From Stereocaulon alpinum (lineage: Eukaryota > Ascomycota > Lecanoromycetes > Lecanorales > Stereocaulaceae): a stretch of 64,000 nucleotides of DNA. Every line of letters begins with the position of its first letter. Position 1 is the first letter of the stretch. The stretch spans positions 372,001-436,000 of the forward strand of contig JAEUBA010000013.1 of NCBI GenBank assembly GCA_018257865.1. The letters are read 5' to 3'. The notes below the pieces were generated by a model, which was not told the DNA's origin, made no database searches, and saw only the letters and a list, made by a program, of their open reading frames with translations. A program made the position numbers and the translations under genes. Below are positions 46,317-56,242 of this stretch, piece after piece.

Positions 46317-47369
46317 TCAGAAGTTACCCCTTACTTTATCCGACAAATACTCCCCATAAACCACCTCCCCCTCCCCCACTCCTCCAGGGACCCTAGCATC
46401 CCAATCCGGCTCAAAGAAAAACGGCACGCTAACCCTGTACCCACTCCCCCTATGCACAACCCTATGCTTCGTAGCTTTCCACTTCCCTCCTGACCATCTA
46501 GCCATCATATCCCCAATATTAACCACCAGTGCCCCTTCCACCGGATCAACATCCACCCACCTCCCCCCCTCCCCCTCCCCCTCCTCAACCCAAGCCTGCA
46601 ACGCCCCCTTCGTCTCATCCGCCAACAACAGCGTGACGCACCCATAATCACTATGCGCACCACAACTCACCCCCCCTTCCTCTCCCTCTTCGTCATCCCC
46701 ACCATCGGCAGGAGAAGGCAAAGGCGGATACCCAATAGCGCGCATAACCCACCAACTCTCCCTCGTATTCTTTACAAAAACATCTTCCATCCCGTCACCA
46801 AGCGCCATACCCATAGCCCTCACAACAGCCGTGCCTAATTCCAGCATCTTGGATATATATTCTTCATAGACATCTCTGAACCCCTCAGGCGTATCAGGCC
46901 ACTGATTCAACCCCTGCAGTAGCTCGTATGGCGGACGTCTCTGTTCTCTGGATCGGGATCCATCTTTGTCTGTCTTCGGTTCTCCATCTTGTACGGGCCT
47001 GTACCAATCAATCGCCTCATGCCAATCTCTCTTTCCCCCTGTAACGTTATCCCCTATAACCTGATACCCCCTTGCGCCATCCCCATGCCCATCTCCTGCA
47101 CCAACGTCCCTCCTTTTCAATCGCTCTTTCTCAGCTTCTGGGGCGTGGAGGAAGAATTCTCGCGCGAGAGATAGGATGCGGGTGGTTAGGGGGGCGGGGA
47201 GGTTGTGGTGCGTTAGGTAGAAGAAGCCGGGGGAGGCGCAGGCGGCGGAGAGGAGGTCGGAGGTTGTGGTTAGGGAGGTGGGGGTTGGGTGGGGGTGGAG
47301 GAATGGGGAGATGTCGATTGTGGGGAAGGGGGAGGGGGTAGAGGTGGTGGTGGTGGTGGTGGAAGACAT
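46317..47369 (-). CDS. 2-oxoglutarate/Fe(II)-dependent dioxygenase (isopenicillin-N-synthase-like)
   Basis: Single exon, 350 aa. The N-terminal DIOX_N region starts with FPTIDISPFLHP and contains ASPGFFYLTHH. The catalytic core has Fe(II) ligands H239 and D241 (GAHSDYGCVTLL) and H302 (KATKHRVVH), and the 2OG-binding R312-V-S314 pair in GYRVSVPFFFEPD. Such enzymes hydroxylate or desaturate small molecules, but the substrate is not inferable. Coding-strand composition is odd: the first 220 nt are extremely C-rich (CCC, ACC, CTC codons) and the rest strongly G/purine-rich. No secondary-metabolite partner gene is adjacent. Confidence 0.9.
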   Translation of the reverse strand: MSSTTTTTTSTPSPFPTIDISPFLHPHPTPTSLTTTSDLLSAACASPGFFYLTHHNLPAPLTTRILSLAREFFLHAPEAEKERLKRRDVGAGDGHGDGARGYQVIGDNVTGGKRDWHEAIDWYRPVQDGEPKTDKDGSRSREQRRPPYELLQGLNQWPDTPEGFRDVYEEYISKMLELGTAVVRAMGMALGDGMEDVFVKNTRESWWVMRAIGYPPLPSPADGGDDEEGEEGGVSCGAHSDYGCVTLLLADETKGALQAWVEEGEGEGGRWVDVDPVEGALVVNIGDMMARWSGGKWKATKHRVVHRGSGYRVSVPFFFEPDWDARVPGGVGEGEVVYGEYLSDKVRGNF

Positions 47370-47675
47370 TGAGGTGGGTGATTGGTTCGCTAGGATACTA
47401 ACGGTTTTTTTGAAGATGGTTTTTTAGAAGTATATGGTTCGTTTAGAAGGACTAAGATTGTGATTCATGCTATGATGGTATCGAATAATACATTCCACCG
47501 AAACATAAGTTCGTCTCGGTCCTTCCACAAGCTCCTCTGTCATTTGTGTTAATCTGCTATGATGGAAACGTTACGTACGGCCCTTCTCTGAGCAGAGTAT
47601 TCGGGCAGTATCCACCCTCTGAAACGGTAAAGCGTCCTCCATATCCTCACAGTTCGCTCACAATATTCGATCAAG
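47370..47675. other. Short spacer
   Basis: 306 bp between the oxygenase start (-) and the 3' end of the dynamin-like gene (-). Nothing recognised. Confidence 0.5.
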
Positions 47676-50474
47676 TCACTCTATCTGCTCATTAAGCCCT
47701 TCCAGATGCTCCTGAGCTTTTTTAATTGTCTCCATCTCGCGCTTCAACTGAGCTCGACGCCGCTCTTGTTCCGGATTAGCAGCCAGTAGTACCGCCAGGC
47801 GCTCAGAAGCTGGGAGAAGATTAGCCCAGACAGCTGATGGTCGATAAGTGGATAGGAATCATACCACCAGCCTCAGTCACACGGAATTTGCTCTTCATCA
47901 AGCTAACAATTTCCTTACGACATTTTGAGAAGAGTCCACAGTAAATGCTTGCGCACAACGTATCTACGAAGCGGTTATAGGCGCACTCGTAATATCCTTT
48001 GACTGTCTTTTCGAGCCGTTAATACAGAGGAATATATTGGGATTGCGAGGTTAACTCACGCTTATAGCCTTGATCTCTTCGCCGTAGAGCTCCGGCAGAA
48101 GCTGGGCGTCAGTGACCTTGGAGAGCTTTTCGGTGCGAGCCTGGCCAGTGGTCGGCTTTCCACTCTTTGCTTCTTGTTCATTCAGAAGCTGGTGAGCTTT
48201 CCATTCACGGCGTTTCGCCTGGAGCAGCATCAATGCCTTATCACTGGCCAATTTCATAGCTTCAAGATTGAGGGTCTTTGGTTTAGACAGCTCCCAGCTT
48301 AAGACATCTTTAGCAACCTGGCGCTGTTGGATTAGGGCGCCGTCGAAGAACAATTTGCAGATATCGATAATTTGATCATAGTATTGCGTCTGTTGGTGAG
48401 AGCCAAATACCTTTATAATCTGGTCGAAGACCATGGTTTCACATAGTTCTCGGGTTCGAGTGAGAAATTGTTCAACAGGCTTATCCCAATGCTCCATACT
48501 AAGCTTGATCATCCTCTCAACGGCCTTTGGGTCCGTTACATCTGGGAGCCCGATATAGGCGTCTTGGATGAAGTTACGTACGGTGTGGAGATCAAAGCAT
48601 CTAGAGCTAACTCCGTGACCATAAGGATGTTGGAGCACGGTACGTGAGAACTTATGTGGAGTGGATTGCGTCGATAGAAATCGCCGCTTTCTTCCGTTGA
48701 TCTGAGCTGTTGGACTCGGATTATCGTCGTCGGAGTCTGAATCAATAGTCAATACGTCCGCATGCCTCTTCGCTGAAGGCGTAGGTGTTCCTGCCACTTC
48801 GCTTGTAGGAGTGCCTCGCGAGGCTTGACCTGAGGTTCGTGGTTGTTGCATCATGAGGACTGGGCGTGTGTCGGCCAACACCTTGCGGAATTCTACGGAT
48901 CGGTTATGCCATTCTTTCTGGAAGACATTGTTGTCCGAAGTCCCCTCGATATGCTTCTCAATCTCTGCTTCGAACTTAAAAAGTTCGCCATAAATAATTG
49001 CTGGTAGGTTGTCGCTCAAAGGCTCCGGCAATTCTTGCAGTCTCGCATCGATAGTCTCAGCCTTCTGTTGGACTTTGTCGATAATACCAGGAAGACTAGG
49101 CGAACGTCAATAATATTCTCTTGCAAGATCCACATCGGGGAACTAACCTCATTCGAATTTGCTCGGTCAGATATTGCGAGAGGGCACTCTGCAATTGCAA
49201 GGTCCCGAAGCGGTTACTGTATGCACTAAGCTCGGTGGTCCAGGGCTCGTTCTCACTAAAGAAAGCAACCTCTTCTCTCCTTGCTGTAGCGTGGTCGACA
49301 CGAGGATTCGGGTTGTTCTTAATAACGTGATATCCAAAGCCCAGTTGATACTGTTGGCCGTGCAGAATCTGGACCCATTGATCTAATGCCTCCCCAGGCT
49401 CCCTTCTATCAGGCTTCGTTAAGCAACCCATCGTTCGTGCTTCTGCTTTCATTTCTTTAATCAGGCCGAAAGCACTAGAACTTGCAGCGTCATAAGTCAT
49501 AGTAAGGGCAAGAAGATTGATACAATTCTCGGCCTTGATGTATTCTTTGACAAGGTTTCTGACAAGATCCACCAAATAGGCTTCCTCTGTGACATCGGTA
49601 ACATTGATCACGCCCGGTAGATCGTAGAACGATAGATTGGGAAGACCAGGACCTGAGATATCGAGACGAATAACATTAGGCGAGAATTTGACCTGATGTC
49701 CTCGGTCTAGAATAGTATTCCCGGGTTTGTACTTCTCGTATGAGCTACCGGGGTTGAGCGTAGCAAGTTGAGCACGCTCGAGTGCGTCAACGACTTTGTC
49801 TTTGTCAGTGAGGGATGCGAATGGAAGGTCCTCACTGTCTTGTTCCACCCAGGGACCGAGAGGGCGGTTTCTCGTAGCGCCTTCGGATTTAGCAATTTTC
49901 TTCCTGGGTCCGTGGGAGGTGCTAAGGGTGCCTTGGTAGACATACTTCTTGTGGAGATAGACCTCGCAGCTCCATTGACTTTCGGGGTCAAGACTCTCAG
50001 TGAGGTTGATTTCTAAGGGACACCGCGTACAAGTGCCAGCGCTTCTTGGGACTTTAATCTCACTCATTCCTTCGATCAGGGAGCTCTTGCCAGTGCTCTG
50101 ATCGCCAACCACTACGATCTTTGGCAATGGAAGGACAAGATCTTCAACGCCGAGGTGACGAAGCGCTTGAACTTTCTGGACAAGTTCTTTAACCCCACGG
50201 CCAAGGACATGCAAGCCACCCTCAGTATCCGGGGAGCTAATATCCGAAGTAATGCCACCTAAAGTAGTAATGAGTACAAAAGCTGTCTCGCAAGATCCTT
50301 GCACTTACCATTGATTTTGTTCTCATGATTTGTGTGATACCCTTCATCTACCAACCCGTCTACCATAACAACGTCAGGGTCCATACGTATGGTGTCCCCC
50401 GAGCTGAACAGCTGCTCGTCGACAAAGCTCGGTTGCACCACTGTGTCCTCTCGTTTGAACGTCTTGCGAGCCAT
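47676..50474 (-). CDS. Dynamin-like large GTPase
   Basis: Five exons: 50474-50309, 50258-49148, 49095-48060, 48006-47868, 47809-47676; 861 aa. After a 70-residue acidic N-terminal extension comes the dynamin GTPase domain: P-loop GDQSTGKSS (107-115), switch I threonines, G3 in FYDLPGVI, and G4 TKPD. A long middle/stalk follows, interrupted by a disordered, acidic and basic insert (TIDSDSDDDNPS ... GRKRR). The C-terminal helices (YYECAYNRFVDT, KFRVTEAASERLAVLL) resemble a GTPase effector domain. No PH domain or transmembrane segment. It belongs to the fungal Mx-like dynamin group rather than Vps1, Dnm1 or Mgm1, judged by eye. Role unknown. Confidence 0.85.
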
Positions 50475-52104
50475 GACAAGTGCACAGAGCCTGTTCTCCC
50501 TGTTCGGAGCCTAGATGCCAGCACTGCTTAGTTGGAAGTCAAACGCTGTCAGCCTAAAAGCCGAGAACAATAATAGATGCATAGGCAAAGAACTCATCAT
50601 TGAAAGTAGCGGTAGAGTACTGAGGCAATAACAGAGTATGGTGTTCAATAGGAAGAGATTGGACGACAGATTGAGTGTACCTCTAACTTGATATCAACGA
50701 CTAGGATCGAATTCGCCGAGTACTTACAAAGGAAGCTGAATTTGAAGTGCTGCCGTCCGCAGTGGACTGATACCAGGGAGGCTGGTGTTAGGTTTAATAG
50801 CAGCTTCAAGGCTCGAGAGATACGAAAATTTGCTAAGTGAGGTCAAGCGATGACTGTTTTTTTGGTGGTTGAGACTCCTAGGGACGAAACATGAGCGATA
50901 GGAGAAGTACAATGTATTGGATAGAAGGAGCTAAAGCATGCGATACACTAGATGAAGGAAAGAGTAAAGGTGTATGCGGTAATATATGCGGTAATGTGGA
51001 AGACTGAAGTTGAAGAAGTGAGGTTTGAGATGACGGATAAACTCACATCGAGCTTCGAGTATTAGCGGGGTAGAGTGGCAAGTCGTTGAGACGTCGTGGT
51101 GATGAGTCCAGGAGAGGGGCAATTGTCTATATCTCAGTTGATGAATCTAGGGAATTGTCACTTTTTATACCCAAGCCCGCATCTTCCACCTTGCCCTGGA
51201 TTCTCCCCATTGGAGACCGTCTCTCTGGTCAATCACGACCATAACGCGTGTTTTCAGAGCCCAAACTGCGTCCCTGGTCTAGAGGTTGCGTCGAGGACCA
51301 ATGGCAGCCAACTCAGAAATGACGGTGAAGGCAGTTGTAGGAACTTACAGCAATGCCACAAGAAGTCAGACATAGCCGTAGCCGAGGCGCCAAGACCCAC
51401 CTAAATTCCACCTCCGCCCTTCCATTCCTCCCCAGCCCCTATCTTTCCAATGTCTTCCATTGTATCTTTTCACAACGTGATCAGCGCGGGAGCTTGCAGA
51501 AACTGAGACAAGCATTGGCGCCACTGGGGAAAGTCATTACACGAAAGCTTACGTGCAGGCACAAGTTTGGGTGGGGCTGCCTCATATTTATGGATGAGAC
51601 GAGTGTACAATGTTGTATCTACAGCGCTTTGATGCCGTATCCACCGCTCAGATCGGCGTTCCATGCCTTGGCTGATGCAGCATACCTTGTCAGACGCGCT
51701 GATCTACGGCATTCGAAGTACATACATTGCCCCCGAGAGGAAAGCTTCCGTTTGGTCCCAAGGTGCTACAGCGTGTACTATAGTTCCCTGGGCCAGAAGC
51801 ATGTTGCCTCTGTGTGGTCCTCGTGCCTTTGCCTCGTGTATCTGTCTGCCAATCTAGTTTCTTTGATGCAGTGGAAATGTCGACGCGTTCTTTGCAAAAC
51901 TCCTCGCCGTGCCTGACGTGTACCCATGCTAGACGCGCACTGACATGCGAATGCGGCTGGTCAGTGTAATCAGAAATTCCCAAGCACAAATCGTGTCGTT
52001 TACGGCTTGCTCTAGACCCCGGCAAATCAAATCGTAAATAAAGATAAATGCTATCGCGGGACAATGACCTGGCATTATGACTATAGACGCACCCGTTGTT
52101 CAAG
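50475..52104. other. Spacer between dynamin-like gene and COX15
   Basis: 1.6 kb. A 187-codon frame with ATG on + (51353-51916) has no motif and irregular composition; I do not call it. The part next to 50474 should hold the dynamin-like promoter and leader. Confidence 0.4.
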
Positions 52105-53675
52105 CTACTGGCTTCGAAGTCGCGCCGGCCCCTTGCATGTTTCTCTAGCTTGTGTAGCCTGTGTTACTCTTGCCTTGATTTTCGATTTGGCGATAAGACT
52201 TAAGACTCGTCGATTAGGTAGGAAGGTTCGGTTAGCTAGTAACAAGACGTAGGAAAGCAGAGCAAGGCTGCCTGCTTGATGTGCCGAGGCCAATGGAAGA
52301 GGAACAAGATAGATCAGAGTACTGATGCCGAGAGCCACTTGTAGACACGCAAAGCCCACGACTCCATGCATAGCTTTCTTACAGCCACGTGGCAAAATGT
52401 TGCTCGTACTGCGTGAAAATCGTGAATATGCCCACAGAGCCACGACGGAGGTGAAAGTCGTCGTTGCCAGTATTCGATGATCTAATTGAACAAGTGATGG
52501 GTTCTCTAGTGGGTTCCGCCACCATGTATCGCTGCCGTCAGCGGTATGAGAATAGAAATTCGAGAATAGTTCTGACTTTGGCGGTGTCAATCCGAGTCCC
52601 ATCCATGGGAATTCATTGTAGATCAGACCGGCATCAAGACCAGCAACGAGGCCCCCAGACATAGCAGTGATGAATACTAAGGCTGCTAAGGCCCCCACAG
52701 AATTGCGAAATATTCGCATTCTCGGATTTCCAAGCCTCCCAAGGTTCGGCTCGGCCAACTTGAAATTCCCCAAGAGCTTCTGGGCGCGTAATATGGACAG
52801 ACCATTCCACAGCATTGCGGAATAGCATAGGAATGCAGTGCCTAAGTGTGCAACGAGTCGATATTGGCTGACACGTGGATGGCTTCCCGGAGCGAACAAG
52901 TCGTCCTTCAGTCCTGACTTGACCATCCACCATCCCAGAAACCCTTGGAATCCTATGAGACCTCCTATGCCTGCAATCCTCAATGCCATCGGTGCTGAGA
53001 CTTTCCGTCGTGCGATGAAGTAGATGGCGGGAAGGACGAACGAAAGTCCAACGAAGCGGCCCCAAAGCCGGTGTGTCCATTCCATGTAGTATATCTTCTT
53101 GAACTCGGCGAGGGTCATGTGTGGGTTGAGTAATTTGAATTCGGGAGAAGCGCGGTATCTGTTGAACTCCAAATCCCAGTCCTCTGCGCTCATCGGCGGT
53201 AAGCTGCCGGTTACTGGCTTCCATTCTGTAATGCTTAGACTTCAACAACTTAGTATTGAGTCTGCTAGCAGGGGGGCGGATGGTGATACCCGGACTCTGT
53301 AAGCCGTGTCAGACCTCCAAACACGACGATCCCAAACACACTTGCAGCGCTGCCCAACAGCCAATACGCAACCACCCTTTCGCTCATTTCTGGGAAGATT
53401 CGTGCCTTTGCCGTCCCCTTCTTGGCGGCCATCGACGTGCTCAATGACGAAAGAGGCGACGAAGACTTAGGCTTCGGAGCTGCATCACTTAATATAGCCT
53501 CCGACATCCGTGGTGGACTGGACTTGAAGGTGCGTATGGAGTTCGGAGACGCCTTTGGGAGCAGAAGACCCGGGCGGAGCCCCATGAAGGCATGACAACG
53601 GGGACGAGAACATTGAAAGAACTGTCTCGTCAGTCTTGGTGCAACCTGTCGCAATGCAGGCACTATTGAAGCCAT
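52105..53675 (-). CDS. COX15: Haem A synthase COX15
   Basis: Two exons, 53675-53290 and 53239-52105; 506 aa. A long mitochondrial presequence is followed by eight hydrophobic segments. Haem-ligand histidines sit in MEWTHRLWGR, VAHLGTAFL, VQLDHRILAT and SAHQAGSLAL. GGLTRLTESGLSITEWKPVTG is the family signature and spans the intron. The enzyme hydroxylates the C8 methyl of haem O to give haem A for cytochrome oxidase in the inner membrane. Two in-frame acceptors six bases apart (AAG at 53240, AAG at 53234) differ by Leu-Ser in this signature; the upstream one restores the conserved reading. Head-to-head with BCKDH E1-beta. Confidence 0.96.
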
Positions 53676-53880
53676 ACTAAGCTATGTGTATTCCAGTGAA
53701 CAACTGAAGTGCTTGATGCTACTGCGGCAAGTCTATGATCCCTGCAATACTTTCTCCGCCGACGGAAACCGCCTCTATCCTTCCGCAGCGAAACCTAACC
53801 TCCACTCTTTCATTCTCGTTCTCTATCGTGCAAAATGAAGACTTGTAGGTCCAGAATGCAGACTCTACGGTGATGCCAAT
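53676..53880. promoter_or_regulatory. Bidirectional promoter, COX15 / BCKDH E1-beta
   Basis: Only 205 bp separate the start codons of two nuclear genes for mitochondrial enzymes, so core promoters must overlap. Pyrimidine-rich tracts lie near the right end. No single motif is diagnostic. Confidence 0.6.
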
Positions 53881-55156
53881 ATGCGTGTCTCAGTGCAGTT
53901 CCTGAGGCACTTTGCTCTTACACCAAATTATGCAGGTCCATCGGCTTGTTTACGATCCTATTCCACGCACCCTCCCAAGGCCCGACTGAATGTGCCGATC
54001 GACTATGGCTCTCATTCCCTCCTGCATCACTCCCCTTCGTCACTTCAAGCCAATCCAGCCTTTCCTAAGTCCAATTCCACTCGCCAAAACCTCTTTCAAG
54101 CTATAAACAGCGCCCTCGCCCATGCCCTTCGAATCGACGAACGTACCCTTGTTTTTGGTGAAGACGTAGCGTTTGGGGGTGTGTTCCGCTGTAGCATGAA
54201 CCTTGCCAAAGATTTTGGTTCCGAAAGAGTATTCAATACGCCATTGAGCGAACAAGGGATCGTTGGCTTTGCCATTGGATGTGCTGCGCAAGGAATGAAG
54301 CCTATTGCGGAAATACAATTCGCCGATTATGTGTATCCGGCCTTCGATCAATTGGTCAACGAGGCTGCGAAATGGAGATACAGAGAGGGTGCTACAGGTG
54401 GAAACATTGGAGGGATGGTGGTAAGGATGCCATGTGGGAGCGTGGGGCATGGAGCTTTGTGTGTAAACAACTTGTCTCGTAGGCATTGTGGAGATACTGA
54501 TGACAGCAAAGATATCATTCTCAGTCGCCAGAGTCACTGTTCACCCACATTCCTGGCTTACGAGTTGTGATGCCCCGATCTCCTGCGCAAGCGAAAGGAC
54601 TCCTGCTGGCCTCCATTGCCTGTAATGATCCTGTTGTATTCTTGGAGCCAAAGGTCTTGTACAGAGCTGCTGTGGAGCAGGTCCCCATGGAAGCATACGA
54701 GCTCCCTCTATCAAAAGCTGAGGTTGTAAAACAAGGCAAAGATGTGACGATAGTGTCCTATGGACAGCCTCTCTATCTGTGTTCTTCGGCTATTGCTGCA
54801 GCAGAGAAGGATTTCGACATTAGTATAGAATTGATAGACCTGCGTACTCTGTACCCGTGGGATAGAGAGACGGTTCTACAGAGCGTTCAGAAGACAAGTC
54901 GTGCAATTGTTGTGCATGAGAGCATGGTCAATGCAGGAGTTGGAGCTGAAGTCGCCGCTACTATACAAGACGGAGCTTTCTTGAGACTCGAGGCCCCAGT
55001 ACAACGACTGGGAGGATGGGCTACGCATATGGGATTGGTGTTTGAGAGATTCAATATTCCGGACGTGACACGTGAGTCCATTATCAACCTTGTTGTACAC
55101 AAGACTGACTGGAGACAGGGATATATGACGCGATAAAACGCACTGTTGAGTACTGA
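53881..55156 (+). CDS. BCKDHB: Branched-chain 2-oxoacid dehydrogenase E1 beta subunit
   Basis: Three exons: 53881-54458, 54512-55071, 55119-55156; 391 aa. A mitochondrial presequence (LRSYSTHPPKARLN) precedes the E1-beta domain: NLFQAINSALAHALRIDE, FGEDVAFGGVFRC, FNTPLSEQGIVGFAIG, EIQFADYVYPAFDQLVNEAAKWRYR-type block, GHGALYHSQSPESLF, FLEPKVLYRAAVEQVP, and ending IYDAIKRTVEY, the BCKDHB-type terminus. With the alpha subunit it decarboxylates 2-oxo acids of Leu, Ile and Val in the matrix using thiamine diphosphate. FGEDVAFGGVFRCS distinguishes it from pyruvate dehydrogenase beta. Both introns were solved by phase. Confidence 0.95.
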
Positions 55157-55786
55157 CACGTGTTGTTATGCTGGGAGAGAAGCAGTCGGCAGATAGACCA
55201 CTTGTTTATGCTATGAAGTTCAGACTTTCGGATGTATGCAATCTTCCCTGCGTGAAGCTGAAGTGGAATTGACAAACCAGAAGGGTTACACTTCGCTAGT
55301 GCCGACGTATGATAGTGTTGCCGAACAGGGAGGCTATTAGCACCCTCATAAGAGTGACTGCACGGAATAGCCAAGGGTCACGAGACGAAATAAGGGAACA
55401 ATAGGAAGAAGAGGGCAAAACTGCACATGATCAGAGAGTAGTCGCCGCAATATATAGGGTCAGAACACACAGACTATGAAACGATCTAGAGGTTTCATGT
55501 TCAACACTTTGTCCCTGATATTGGCTCCATAAGGCGACTTCAGCCGGTGAACACCACGCTAGGAGCATCGTTACACATTCTCACTTGAAGTTGAAGAGAT
55601 TGAAAGAGGCTTCACTATGAAAATACCTGCACTGACAAATTAAGTCTCGGACAATAGTGGGGTACACGCGAAGTTTGAAATTAATGCCCCCTTAGTGAAG
55701 CAATGTTGTGTTGATATTGAGGGCGCTGGCGGCGTCATCACAACAATCACCAGCTATCACCGTGTCAAGTCGAAACCCCGCTACCC
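55157..55786. other. Spacer
   Basis: 630 bp after the BCKDH gene, before the tandem repeats. Nothing recognised. Confidence 0.45.
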
Positions 55787-56242
55787 GCAACACTATATCT
55801 CTGCTACTTATTCCCACCTGGCCCGCAGTCTTCTTTTACAGAACAACTTGTAAACCATCTAACACCATAACACACCTTCAACACCCCAGCTAAGCATCTT
55901 TTTCTTCCACTATTCCTACTTGTCCCATCATCTTCTCTCACAGAACAACGTGTACAACGTTCAATACTACAACACCCTTTCATTACTTCTTCTAAGCACC
56001 TACTCCTTCCGCTACGCATTCCAACCTGTCCCTTAATCTTCCTTTACAGAACAACGTGTATACCGTTTGACACCACACAACATCGTTAACATCCCTGCTG
56101 AGCATCTACTCCTTCCACTACGCATTCCAACCTGTCCCTCAAGTCTTCCTTTACAGAACACCGAGTACACCGTTCAACATCACACAACACCGTTCAACAC
56201 CTCTGCTGAGTATCTGTTCTTCCGCTGTTCATCAACGACAGC
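55787..56242 (+). repeat. Tandem repeat array of about 105-bp units
   Basis: Four-plus imperfect direct repeats with starts near 55787, 55893, 55995, 56101 and 56209 (the last truncated by the coding start). Unit lengths are 102-108 bp. Each contains AGCATCTACTCCTTCC, CATTCCAACCTGTCCC, TTTACAGAACAACGTGTA and CACACAACACC-like blocks. Copies 3 and 4 are the most alike. The array ends exactly at the ATG of the coiled-coil gene, so it forms its promoter and/or 5' leader. Confidence 0.85.

Noticed and set aside
51353..51916. 187-codon plus-strand frame between the dynamin-like gene and COX15
   Set aside because: Length is notable, but residue composition is irregular, no domain is seen, and an opposite frame of similar length overlaps.
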